NCBI RefSeq assembly: GCF_016097555.1
Contig: NC_054702.1
Location: 80,582,920 to 80,646,919 of the forward strand
Direction of reading: 5' to 3'
DNA length: 64,000 bases
From: Gigantopelta aegis
Lineage: Eukaryota; Mollusca; Gastropoda; Neomphalida; Peltospiridae
Shown: one piece after another, positions 23,501-37,300 of the stretch
How the letters are laid out: every line of letters starts with the position of its first letter
Numbering within the stretch: the first letter of the stretch is position 1
Translations under genes and position numbers: made by a program
Notes under the pieces: model-generated
The model's database searches: none
What the model was told of the DNA's origin: nothing
What the model saw: the letters and a program-made list of their open reading frames with translations, nothing else

Positions 23501-24984
23501 TTATAGGACGATGAGACGGAATATAGTGATTTTCTGCCACCACTAAGTATTAATTTACCTCGCTGTACTCTTCTTTAAGAATCACTGAATCTGCAACTGG
23601 AGTGATAGTTAATGTCTGGTCAAAAATGTATTTGTAGAATAATTGTAAGGAGTTACAAGTGAATGGAAATGAGAATATAAATATTTACTATGTACTGTTC
23701 ACAGAATTCGTACCCTATTTATAAAATAATATATATAATAATATATGTAAAAGCTGAAATATTGTTTTAACAACTGAAATTGGAAAGAAGGGGGAAAAAC
23801 TCACAATAATCACAACTGTGACGATCATGTTAGAAACATTTAAAAAGAGGATATACGGTAATTATATACCTATAAATATTAAACCAAAGCACATTTAGTT
23901 TGTGAAAGATACGTGTAGTGAAATAATATACATTGTGTCTAGAAAAACAAATCTATACAAATTAATATATATGCAAAAGAGATTTAAATTTGGAAGAAGT
24001 GAAAGAAAAATAGAATTACATGTCACTGATTTCATGTAGTATAGGTTTATAGCACCATTACACTAATATGAATCGAGCAATTGCCACAATGATAAAGCAT
24101 TTGGGAACAATATCCATGCAGCGTAGTACAAACTGGCTGTCAAAATGGCCAAATTCAACTCTTCATTACTAGTATTCATTTGTTGTGTCCAAATAGGCAG
24201 TTTGGTAATAAATGGGTAATTTTAAAATATCTTTGAAGAATCCACAGTGAAATGATGACCACCATCAATAATAAGTTTATGTAATGATGTAATCCACTTC
24301 AGAAAGGGGATCCGATATCTGCTGTCTTGTTGGTGTCACATGGGTAACTCCTCTGCTATGCTGTACACACTTTGAATTTGATTTACCGGTAGTGTGAATC
24401 GGCCATTTCATGTTCTTAGCAGGCTATTGGTGTCTGCAAGTTCAGTAATGCAAGCAAGCCAGAATGAAACCCATAAACTACAACATAACTTTTAAAATAT
24501 AATGTAAGCCTGGTAAACTTGACACAAGTGTACACAAGGTGGTGATGCTAAAAAAAATACATTGTTTAGCCTGAGAATGAATAATACTGCACATGATCCA
24601 GTTCTTTATGATCAGCGAATAACCTTTAAACACATGGCATGATCCGTAACTGAAAATGAAGATGTTATTCAGCGTAACACTCCTATATATGATGAATATG
24701 TAAGGCACACTTGTTCCATTTGTAGTAACTGTCTGGGAATTAGCGCTAATACTTGCAGGTCCTTGCAAGCTCCGTCCATTTCAAGATGACCCTGTGCTAA
24801 TAAAGGCAAGACCCAAAGATCTAATAAAGTCTGGAAACTTTAATGCCATATAAATTGTGTGTGTAATTAAATTCTGGGGGATTGTTATGGTCTTGAGTCT
24901 GGACACTCTAAAGTTTTATAAGCACAGGCCCGGGTTTGGTGAATTTCTCTTTAATGTCAGTTCTGTCTTGACCTCTCCAGCACA

Positions 24985-25185
24985 TCAGTGTAAGTGTGGT
25001 GCGTGATATTGAAGCTGCGAGACCAAGTCTCTGGCTGTTGTAAGGGACATCTCGGGGTCGAGGTGCACAACCATGATGGTCTTGGTGGCCCACGGCGGCA
25101 TAGACACGCCCAAGCGGATAGTCCTCCGGTTGAAGGTCGTCATTCTAGGAGGAGTGGCTCCCCATGTCCTGCTGCACCTTCCAAC
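24985..25185 (-). CDS. Unknown gene, exon 5 (C-terminus and stop)
   Basis: The acceptor ttcttcgtgtag has a good pyrimidine tract. The phase 0 frame reads VGRCSRTWGATPPRMTTFNR and ends LVSQLQYHAPHLH, TGA. Another frame is closed after 13 codons. Confidence 0.72.
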   Translation of the reverse strand, partial: VGRCSRTWGATPPRMTTFNRRTIRLGVSMPPWATKTIMVVHLDPEMSLTTARDLVSQLQYHAPHLH

Positions 25186-25972
25186 CTACACGAAGAAAAT
25201 GAAACTGGTAATAGCACTGAATATAATATACTGACGTCCAAAAGAAACTTGATATACATAAACTTTGAATAATTTCATAAATATTGTTGCTAATCGAAAA
25301 GAACCCGGTTAGAAACCACCTTACAAACACTTTGCATATATCACGAAGTGCATAGTGACGTTTAGATGTTAGTATAGTCACCAATATTGGATGCTGCATC
25401 TTCCAACCTAGACAATGAAAATGGTAATAGCTCTAAGTAGTATAGCCTAATTTTAAATTGTCTAACATTTGAAGGCTAACCTTTAATTTTTGCGAATTAA
25501 TAGTCAAAAGCGTAGGCGTACGTACTCCAATTTTTGTAGAGGGGGGTGGGGTGGGGTGAGGGGCAGGCCGCCTTTTGCTCGAATTAAACGAAAATGCCCG
25601 AATCTGGAAAACAATATTTATTCATATTAGAATTACTACCAAACAGCTATATATAGGATTGCAAACGAATCACTGCTCATTTTTTTTTACATGGATTACA
25701 ACTAATGTTGAAGGTAAAATGATGGAAATACATGGTAAAAAGATCTTATGTTAGCACAGTTTACCTGGATATCTGTATCATTTGTGCCAGATTTTGAGGT
25801 TTTCCTCCAGGACTAGGCAGTTGCCCCCTACCCCCTGTGCCCCCCCCCCCCCCCCCCCCCCCGTCTTATACGCGTATGGTCAAAAGCAGTAGGTATCAGA
25901 CTTGTATAGACAATATTAGAGGTTAATTAAATATAAATCAACAACGTGTATTACTAGTAGTCCATTTTCGAG

Positions 25973-26004
<32 letters not shown>

Positions 26005-26007
26005 GTG

Positions 26008-26074
<67 letters not shown>

Positions 26075-29000
26075 GTAGTGGAATAATGCCAGATATAGTT
26101 ATAAAATTAGTTATTGCATATACTAAATAGGCCTATGGCGTTTTCATGGCGTTTGTTTTAAATATTTTTAACAGCCACAATGAGAAAATACAAACATGTC
26201 TAACTTAAATACGCGTAATTCATTGTTAAACCAATACATAGCCAGGCGCGGATCCAGAGGCTGTGACCTCTCATTTGAAAAACATTAAGGGTCACGGGGC
26301 TGCTGTGACCCCTAAATATTTTTTATTACATTAGTCAAGGCAAAGCAAATTGTGTACGTACCTAAATTCCATTAAAATTACGCTAAATTTACTCTAATTC
26401 AAATATTTTCATTCACTACCATTTTAAAAAAATATATAATTATTGCAGCATCCACCGTCAGGTTAAGATGTGACGCTACTAATTCAAAACTGACATAAAA
26501 ACGCATATACATGACTGGTTTTAGGGGGGACCGCTCTATAGTCCGACGGTTCAATGGTCCGAAGGTTCAATAGTCCGGGGTTAGGTCTATAAACCTTCGA
26601 ACTACTGAACCTTCGGACTGCTGTACCTAGGGTTAGGGTTAGTAACCATTTTAGGTACCTTTTTTTTTTGGGGGGGGGGGGGGGGGCATCATAAAACCTG
26701 CCGTTGACGGACGATGGATTGTTTCTGTTCATTAATAGTCCTTCGCTACCTTCATTCCATATCAGATGCGAATCAAGACAAGCCCGTAGGGACAATATCT
26801 GGAGGGGGGGGGGGGGGGGCACACTAGTGAAAGAGGCAAAGTTTTTAGGATGGGGGCACAAGTCGGGTTTTTTTAATCTTCATTTATGCAGAGTAGGAAA
26901 AAAGAAGAAGAAAAAAGCACCTATATGTCTTTGTTTTCGAGTAGGAGGGACACAGACCGCCTGCTCCCACTTCTCCGGTTCCTATGAGCCTACAATGGGA
27001 GGGTGCTGGGTGTGCATTTCAATGGTATTATATCACATTTCCCGTAAAGTAACGAAAATGGCCAGAACATTCCTTTGACGTGACGTCAACAATGCTTTGA
27101 CGTTTTAATATGCTTATTGATGCCAAAGCGATACTAGGCTACGTACGATCTTCTGGATATAGAAATGTGAAAACAGAATCGCTTTTTGACCTTTATAATC
27201 ATATTTATTTTAAAAGTGTATTAATATAAAATATCTGAGATCTAATGTCGGCAGCTAACTACTGTGCTGTTTGTTGCAATGTTTTCTACAAGTGCTGAGT
27301 GGATACATTTTACATGGAATAGAGGTATTAGTGTTCAATGATTATTTTGTTTTGTTTGTTTGTTTGTTTATCAGTACCGTTGAAGTCGGAGCTGGGGGTG
27401 CGTAATATTGACTTTGTGACCTTTGACACTCTACTACTGAGCTACATTTTACTCCATACACTATCATGAACTATTCTTTTGTCCGTCATTTAAACATCCT
27501 GCAGCGTTAGCCTTTTTTGCACAGCGTAAAGCTATTCCAAATCTGGCATTCATTGCGTTCAGATAAACATTGATAAAATGTCTACCGACTGCTGCCGGCC
27601 ACGGATTACTTTGAGCTGAAAACCACCACTCACTCACCCCAAGGCATGAACACAGTCCCCAGCACAGCGGATTCCTAACGCTGACTTTCGTCTGAGCAGA
27701 AGTTCCCACAGCTGCGCTCAGTTCGGCGCTGTGGAAGTTGGTCAAAGGAAGGTTCTGGTAAAACAGGTTGTTCTTCTTGGTCACGTTCAGGGTGTAACCA
27801 CCTGAACGTTTGGTTGGGTCACCAAATTCTGACACTGTTGACTCTGAAACGAAAAAGCAATATTTTGTGGGATGTTTCTAATAATGTCTATATTATCTGA
27901 TAATTATGAGATAATGATTTTAATAACACTACGTGGGTTTTTTTTTTTTTTTTTTTTTTTTTTGTGGGTTTTTCTTTATTTGTTTGGTGGTGAGGGTTTT
28001 TTGTTGTTGTGTTTTTTTTTGGGGGGGGGAGTTGGGGGGGGGTTTTTTTTTTTTGTCGGGTTTGTTTTGTGGGGGTTTTTGGTGGGGTTTTTTTTGGAGA
28101 GGGTTTAACTTTATTTAGTTATTTTGTTTATTTATTAATTTATCTTATCTTATTTTATTTAAATTTATGGAAATCATATTCAAATAGACAATGTACAAGT
28201 ACGTTGGTCTGTTTGTCAGCGGCCAATAGGGTAATGGCGCATACATGCAACTAGAGTCAGAAAAAAAAGAGTAAAAGAATGCAAGGAATATTATTACCAC
28301 GTGTAGCCACAATTGCCTCTTAATGTAACTGTATGGTTCAGTATTTTTCTACAATTGTGTATGTGGAAAATATATACCACATGTCCCAGAAAAGCATTTA
28401 GGGCTAAGTTGACCATTTCTTTACTCTATTTACTAGACAGGAAACCTGGTACTGCAACACAAAATGTCTGTTTTATTTATTCTTTATAGTTTTTGTTTTT
28501 CCATATAATAAATGTTTCTCATAAAAAAAAATACAGCAACATATGTATGGGGTTTTATTTCTTCATTTTTTTCTTTTTTAATTTATTTTGTTTATATTAC
28601 ACTTCACCCATACTGAATGCATTTAGAGGTGTTTTTTTTACCTGTAAATATTTCTGCAGACAAAACTAACAATCTTTGACTCGTCAGACAAATTCGACCT
28701 CTGCCAATTGGTTCTCTGGTGGTGCATTTACCATCTGCGTCAAAGTATTCCACGTTTGTGAAATATAGCCAACATCCTCCCAACAGCAATTTCTCCCCTT
28801 CAACAAGCATACCTGAAACAGTAATCATCTGTCATTCACGTAACAATGTAAAAACAAAACTGGGTTGCTTTTTGTTCGGTTTTTTTTTTTTACAAGTTGG
28901 TGAAATACTGACATGTACTACTGCTTACAAACTCTTATTAGGTAGGCATGCGTGTGTGCAGATATTTTAGCAGGGTGGGGGTGGGGGGGTCTAGATTGTG

Positions 29001-32000
29001 GCGGGCAGCGGGCAAAGTTTATAGTGGGGTCGAGACATGCTTCCCTGGAAAATGTATTGAAAAAAAAAGAAAATGTGCTTGAGCAAGATGGGTGGGTTCG
29101 ACCTCCAAAACCTACACCTTTGGTAATAAATCATCGCAATAATAAAATTAAGCGATTATTATTGCATTCTTTAAAATTGTAGTTCTCAAGTCTGAGGAAT
29201 ATTAATTTGTGAGTTTGCATGATTAATTTACATATTCAATGCAGACATACAAATCCCATTCAGTTTGCAAGGTATCAGAATATAATTACAATATACAGAT
29301 GTACCAGAAATCGCAGCACAATTTTTTAATTAAATACTAGCATACCATTAACTGTGAAATGCACTGCACCATTTTGTTAAACAGACCACATTCGCTTAAA
29401 ATTTTGGTTGAAGAAAGAAGCTTTGCTATTAGTTTTTTCCTGTTTTCGTTATGATTATATTTGTCCGAGTGTCCATATATACTCAGCCCGTAGAGGCTAC
29501 TGTTGTCTGAATATAATAAATTCAATATCGTACACTGATACAGATTTGGATACGATAATAGTTTTATAGTTTTGATTCATACTAAAGTAATTCGGCATCG
29601 ACTTTCAGACCTGCTGGCATGCTTATCATGTGTTTTAAATTACATCAGTGCCAGACCTTCTGAAGCAGGGAATAACACCAGCCACATTTTTTTTTATAAC
29701 CTCTGGTATTTCAAAAGCATGGTTCCTGCAACAGCCCCAAAGTTCAAAGTGTGTGCCATGTTGCTGCACGACTTCTGTAGGCGGTAGTAAACAAGGCAGA
29801 TTGATACAGTCGTGCCAAACACAAAATACTTCCAGAATCTATGTGGAAATTTATTCTCTTAATTAAGGAAATATATTTGTTAAACTCACATAATTAAAAA
29901 TTACAAGACTTTGAGCTTGTCTTTTGAATTGTTTAGTATCAACACTTACATCTTAAAGACATACTGTCACAGATTCAAGGACCTTATTTCTCTAAAAATG
30001 GATAATAAATAAAAAAATTACATTAATGTTTGGAAACCAAATTTAGTTATCACATCATCTTAACTGAACCATGAAGGAGAGAAATTCAAATCAACCATCT
30101 TGGCAATATTAGTTTTTGAATTATAGACCACTGCCATAATTCAGTTACCTTTACACAATATCATTAATAAGTGGAGTATGGTGGTTACATAGATGGTTGA
30201 ATAAAGTACATTTAGGGACAGGTCAAATATTTTATTTTTTCAGGTAATACTTTGTTAGACCATTTAATAGGTAAGTGGCCGATGACAATATGCCTTTAAT
30301 AACCATATTACAATATTTGAATCTTTGACAAACATGATACACACATATAATTTAATAATATTATTACTGCATAAAATATGTTCACCGATATGTTTACAAC
30401 GTGTTGGAGTTCGTTTACGCTGGGTACTATTTGACAAAAACATTGGATGAATATTTGGTTATTTGGAGGCTTATGTAGAGTCTTCAGAAAGGTCAACAGG
30501 AAACGAGCATTTCTGCCCACAATTTGGTTTGGCAAGCACTGTCACTTTAACTAATATTATCTGGCTTGAGGTATGTACACTTAGCTTTAACTTGATGATT
30601 TCTTATTCGTCTGGTAATTTTTATATTCATCTTGTTTGGGTAATCAAGTTATATTCTACAAAAAGCAATTTAAAACATACTGCAAGCAAATTATATTAGG
30701 CAATTTATCATTATATTATTAACTGTTTTACACATAAGTTATCCAAACCATCTCCATCAGAAAATTAAGTCTAGGGCACAAATTCCACTAGACATAAATG
30801 CCATACAATGCTGTAAGTACCTTTAACAAAGATCATGCTGTGCCGGTTTTGCTACCTTATGTCTGCAATTGTTTATTTACTTTCATTTTATTTCTGTGCT
30901 TATATTCAATTCTCACATAACTATCTGGGTTGCTAGACTAGCAGGCGGGTGTGCAGGGGGAGGGTTTCGGATGTCGAACCCCAGCCCTGCTCGAGCGTAT
31001 TTTCTTCTCTTTTTTTACATATATTTTCGCTCGCCACAGTCTATCCCTCCCCTCCCCCGCCGCCCCCCGCATAAAAGTCAGCACACGCGCCTGGCCAGGA
31101 CATCATGGGTTCATGATTAGTATCATGATTACATCTCGAAATACAGATACAGAATGTTCTTACCCTGTATCAACTGCTCATAAGTGAGTGTTTCGCCAGA
31201 CTTGCGGTACACGTCGAGGACATCCTGCTTCAGGGCGCTGCCCTCGTCTATGATCTTCGAGTTGAGTCTGTAGAAGTGTTTGTGTTGTGTGTAGGCTGTG
31301 TTTAGCAGCGACTGTGACTCCGGCGACAGGTTCTTCCCACAGAAGTCGTCCTCGTCCGTGTCGGGTTCGGGGTCTCTCTTCTTGATGAGGGGCTGTGTGG
31401 CTGACGTCGTCGACAGTAACGCTGTGTTCGAGGTCTGCACCTTGTTCTGGTTGTAACTTGGAGTCGAACCCGCATGTTGCGGGACCACCGGTGGTTTCTG
31501 ATTTGACACGACCTGGAATGATTAAGTCACTGAATATGTCGATTCATTGTGTTTAAATTCAGCCACTCAGTCAGACAACCAGTCAGTCATTCAATCAAAT
31601 CAAGTCAGTGACTGTCAAATCAGTCAGTCTGTCAACCTGTCAGTCAACCAGTCAGTCAGTCAGTCAATCAACCAGTCAGTCAGTCAGTTAACCAGTCAGT
31701 CAACCAGTCAGTCAGTCAGTCAACCAGTCAACCAGTCAGTCAGTCAGTCAGTCAACCAGTCAGTCAGTCAACCAGTCAGTCAGTCAACCAGTCAGTCGAC
31801 CCAGTCAGTCAGTCAACCAGTCAGTCAGTCGGTCAGTCAGTCAGTCAACCAGTCAGTCAACCAGTCAGTCAACCAGCCAGTCAGTCAACCAGTCAGTCAG
31901 TCAGTCAACCAGTCAGTCAGTTAGTCAATCAACCAGTCCAGTCAGTCAGTCAGCCAGTCCAGTCAGTCAGTCAGCCAGTCAGTCAGCCAGTCAGTCAACC

Positions 32001-34251
32001 AGTCAGTCAGTCAACCAGTCAGTCAGTCAACCGGTCAGTCAACCAGTCAATCAACCACTCAGTCAGTCAGTCAGTCAGTCAACCAATCAGTCATTCAACC
32101 AGTCAATCAGTTAGTCAATCAACCAGAAAGTCAGTCAATCAGTCAGTCAGTCAGTCAATCAGTCATTGCGTCAATCAGTCAGTCAAGTCAGTCAGTCAGT
32201 CAGTCAGTCAAATCAAGTTAGTCATTCCGTTTGTTCATGAACAAATTCATTCAAGAACGAATTAAATTAAATTTATTAATTTTAAAATACATAAATGTAT
32301 ATTACATATTGCATTAATTTAATAATTATGGGTATACGTGTATGCTGTCATGCTTTCATTTCCAGTTCATTTATTTTTAAACTACAGTGCATCTGTTTAC
32401 GATCTGTTTACGGGAAATATGATCGAATGTGCCCTCTTTACCAATTAATAACTTGCAAAGTATTTATATCAGGATAATAATATTTGGCACCTGAAATCAT
32501 TTGTTGTTTTAAGAAAAGTATGCATGCCAAATGCCTTTTAAATAGCGAGAGAACAAAACGGCATTACAAATGATGCCGGATCAAATCAGTATTGGTTTTC
32601 CGGTAAATACTTTAGCCTGAAGGGGTATACGTGTACACTGTTATTAGAGATAACAAACTACTGCACTTTTAAGCTCCATTGGCAACACTTACTGATGGAA
32701 CGAGTGCCAATTATTAAACGAATTCTCTGACATATAGTCTAGAGGAGTGTCTGTTTCACGCCTGCTATCCGGTTTTGAGTAAATATTGTTTGATGTGCGC
32801 TTTCCCATAGCAGCCATAACATTATCTGTAATATTACAGTTGTTTAGTACTAAATGGAAGTGTTTGGGAAAAACTAAATATTCTAACGAAATAACGAATA
32901 CGAGCATATCGCTGCCAGACACATTGCTGATTGTTAAGGGAAAGCCCGTTAAAAGTAGGCCTACTGTGTTTGAAAATTCAAAACACATGTTTGGAATGTG
33001 TGTAATTATGAGCTATGTGAGTCGTTGTAACCTTGGAGTTTACTGCATGCATTTTGCAGTTGGGGAAAAAAAACCCACCTTAACACTTGGCCTGCTGATT
33101 CTGAAAATTTCCTGGTGGGATTTAAAAAAAAAAAAATGTGTGTTTATATTTTGAAGTTTTCAAAAATAATAGCAAAACCAAGGTCAGCCATCATCAGTTT
33201 TAACGTCCATTTTGAGGACGAACACTGATAAAAGCATAGCCGTAATCATTGTACGGCATCAGTCAACCATTTAACACGTGCTTAAATTCACCGACGGTTC
33301 AAGCGCGTATATCTTGAGTACACTTTCAAACTTCCACAAGAAATGTGTCCGAGACAACAGGGGGTTGCAAAACAGCTTTTTCTCTCGATTACGTTTATCG
33401 GAACCGTTTTCGTCGAGCTGCAAAAAGTATAATTGTCAACGTTGATTGTGCTCCACTGATACTGCTTTCCTCTCACATGATGATGGTTTAGTCGTTGCGT
33501 TATCAAACGACTGAAGCTGTCGACGCAGTGCGATGAGTCAGACGATTACATTGGTTATACACATTAAAATACACACACGTCTTTATTTACGATGTTGTAA
33601 TCTCCACATTTTATTGCTAAAGATAACCAAAATGCATTTGATATGTTTCCATATAATATTTGTTACACGAGTGCCTATTCAAGTGTTTCAATTTAATGTT
33701 AATTTCCAAAAGCAAATAAACTGAGGCAATTCCAGTTCAAATTATAACACAAAAAGTAAACATTTGATCAGTTGATCTACAACAATTTCTAACGTCGATT
33801 GAATATTATTAAATTTGTCAATTCTGAGTCATTTAATTACGTTTTTAAAGGTATATTATTTGACCGGTGAGCTCTGACGACCAAAATAACAATGGCCTTC
33901 TACAAGCTGTATCAATGTCTGTCTGTCTCTGTCACTGTCAGGAGCGGGACGTAGCCTAGTGGTAAAGCGCTCGCCTGATGCTCGGTCGGCCTAGGATCGA
34001 TCCCGTCGGTGGACCCATTGGGCTATTTCTCGTTCCAGCCAGTGCATCACGACTGGTATGTCAAATGACGCGGTATGTGCTATCCTGCCTGTGGGATGGT
34101 GCATATAAAAGATCCCTTTCTACTAATGAAACAAAATGTAGCGGGTTTCCTCTCTAAGACTATATGTCGAAAATACCTAATGTTTGACATCTAATAGCCG
34201 ATGATAAATAAATCAATCTGCTTTAGTGGTGTCGTTAAAAAAACCTCTCTT

Positions 34252-34332
<81 letters not shown>

Positions 34333-37300
34333 ATAATATACGAAATGCAATAGCACTGTGCAAATGATAATAACTTAACGACATAATGTTTAGGGCTATA
34401 TCATGGTCATTGCCTCACTTGGCTGTGATAATAAGAGAGACAAAATCGATGCCATTACATGACTAAACGTGTTATTTATACGCAGCCAGATATTTGTATA
34501 TGCAATCTCCCACAGACGAGATTGAGCATTGGATAGAACAACCTTGGGGCGCTGGATGGAACGGTCATTTGATAGAAATGCAACTACGAAGGAATATATT
34601 TAGAGCTGGAGCAATGTGGTGGCGTGTCAGGTTTATTTCGAGACGGACTATAACAACATCACTTGGCCAGTCTATCAAATGTTTTGATAAGGTACTGTCA
34701 GAAAGATTGCCGCAAGTCCCAAACATAGCCGAAAGCTTTCTTACTCCAACTATTTGCAGCCAGTGATACCAGCATGAAAACAGCATCTGCGAAGCAGACG
34801 TGATCTGTTGATTGGAGAACAGTTCGCACTTTAAAAAGTATCAGTCCGGAGGTTTTGCACTAGTTCTTAGACTATAATACATCGCTCAAATCACATGTTC
34901 CCATGTGGAATGTTTAAATGCAATAAATTTTATCTTATCTTATCTTATCTTAATCTAACCCTCCCCACGACCTAATATATTTATACCCAATATATTTATT
35001 GACTAACTTGCCTCTGATTTCCATACTAAACACAGAGTAACTGATGATTCTTCGAACCCACCTTACTCATGTGTTCATTAAAATTTCTAAACTCCAAGCA
35101 ATTGTGTCTTCACTTTTGCGTTTACAAGGGTGCGATATGGCAATTGAACATGGGGTCGGTTATAACACTATAGACTTCAGTATTTGCACTAGGGGTGCGA
35201 TATGAAAAGTGAGTGAACATGGGGTCGGTTATATCAACTATAGGATAAGATCTACTGGCCGATGTGCACCTCGTGCATCAAGCAAATAAATAAAACAATC
35301 TGGACTTTTATCTGAATATGGATGGCAATTGTCGAAAGATCTCATAGCTTGTGCGAACTATATTCGCAGTTAAGACAGGCGATGTATCTAGATAACCTAT
35401 CTGAGGCAGGGCATGTAGCCTACATATCAAATAAAATAAAGAGAAAGACACGTTAAAACAGCAGTGTTTTCTGTTATCTAAAAAAGCAGAATTAAATTTA
35501 AGTCTATTTGTGTTTGCTAATGGTCTAATATATTGCTTTAGATAACAGTACACCATTATTTTTGTTTTAAAACAAACAACAACAAAAACATCAAAGATTT
35601 CTATCCATGGCAGACAAATACATATCGACTTCGTCATCAGATTGGAAAGTAAAGAAAATAAGTTTAGTACTGCATGGCCAAAAAAAACCCACATTACATT
35701 AATTATTGTTTAACACAGATCATTCTTTTTTCTTTCTTTTTTGTTGAAAGAAGTGTAGCTACTGCTGCGTTACAAGAACTTTGAGTGAATAATCTACTAC
35801 ACATATATTGTTACACACATTTTATCTGTCATTTTGAACAGTCGGTGAGAAAGTTTAAAAAAAAAAAAAAATCATCTTCTTCTTCTTCTTCTTCTTCTTC
35901 AACAACAATATTTTTGCCAGATATACAGGTAAAAAACCCACCCCAGATATCATCAAGTTAAAGGAATCACGTAACATCAGTTATCAGACATTTCACTTGT
36001 TAGGATTCGTGTAGTGCACAAGGTTATAAGCCGTGATGTAACGGATATGATATTAGAACTGTCTTTACAATTACATTAAACACTCTGTTTTTTATACAGC
36101 TTAAACGCTAAGTTACGAAAACTTTGAAAAAGAAATCTGTCTTCAGTTCTTGCATGCCATGACATGAAGTGAACGCTAGGCGTATACATGCCAAACGCTG
36201 AAGTTCTGGCATTTTAAGTGCACCATTCAATACGATATAAACTTGTGTTTTATCATATAACACGGAGCCTTTGTTCTAGCTGACTTATACACAGAAGAAA
36301 GGAAAGAAAGTAATATATCATTCTGCTCACTGACAGTTCAGCAGACTGGTAATAAGCTGCTATTAAGTGTCCATCATTTGGGAGTTACATTTGATATATA
36401 GAGGCAGTGTTTCTGCCAGTATGGCGCTATGGAATTGAATGCAACCACAGTCAACAGGGGGTATGGGGAGCCTCACCCAGAAAGAAAATGGGTTAAGTTT
36501 AGGGTTAGGGTTAAAAAATATCATACAGTAATGATAAGAGTAATTAATTTTGTCAAAAACTTTAACTTAAAAAACAAAATCTTCCAAACATTTTGGGTAT
36601 GGTGCCATACTCGTTTAGCCTCTGGCAGAAATTCTGAGAGGATATGAGAATAACATTCCGCCGCCACACCGGCTACTTTTATCGAATAGCAACATGTAAT
36701 TCTCCACGGGACATATCACAGCCTTTGGGATACCAGCTATGAAGCATTGGTTAGGAAAGAAAATAACCAAGAAGAAGGACGCCATGCGGAATATGGTTAT
36801 ATGGTACACTAAAACCATGGTTGACAACGTTGAACACGGTAGTTTAAATGTGTAAATTGTAGGCCTACGGGTGTTCAGTGAGATGTTTGAAAATCCGTAT
36901 GTCTATAAAAGTCCAAATTGTTTTTTGAAACTTGATGATAGAAACCAAAGAGAAAATTCATATATCTCTATCACTTTTTAAGTGAAAGAACAGGCTGAAA
37001 TAATTAAAAATATTTATTTTAATGTTTAAGAGTAGAAAGTTTTTATCAATAACGCTCTCAACCCACCCAAAATATGTCACTTCTTGCTTTAGTGTTGGAA
37101 TTCGGATGCAATTTTGAGATCGATGATCAGGATATACAAACCTATCAATGGTCTATTAATAGTTCATCAAAATGTGCGTTATGCTTTTGTGGGGTACTAA
37201 ATCTTCCAATTTATACCAAACAGGTTGAATGTGTATCTTTTTTCAGTATTAAAACAGTTGTCAATGTTGAAAGAAATGAATGTGTAAAACGATTCTGTTT

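Larger units (their letters stand above)
16912..24984. other. Intergenic region between convergent DNAAF2 and the - strand gene
   Basis: The 16456-16911 part is taken as DNAAF2 3' UTR. The rest holds a poly(C) run (17259-17287), a tandem repeat (17900-18281), a palindromic MITE (19112-19216), a Tc1 fossil (19231-20077) and a CAGGG-type element (20248-20595). It also has a CA repeat (22598-22626) and AT-rich sequence. I see no other exon. The minus-strand gene's poly(A) site should lie in the right part; a TTTATT (AATAAA on the - strand) is at 23156-23161. Confidence 0.7.

Noticed and set aside
24994-25272. Plus-strand 92-codon frame
   Set aside because: It overlaps exon 5 of the minus-strand gene, whose frame, splice site and C-terminal block are more convincing.
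27872-28254. Gly/Phe-rich small frames
   Set aside because: They arise from a G/T low-complexity tract.
31547-31924. Open frame of SQSVNQS repeats
   Set aside because: It is the translation of the CAGT/CAAC satellite. A stop-free 4 bp unit keeps frames open, and no splice or start evidence supports a protein.
31559-32216. Possible CRISPR-like array
   Set aside because: There are no unique spacers of constant length, and the host is an animal. It is a simple satellite.
34494-34766. 90-codon plus-strand frame beginning MYMQSPTDE
   Set aside because: No family resemblance and no exon borders. It lies in a repeat-rich intron near a possible retroposon end.
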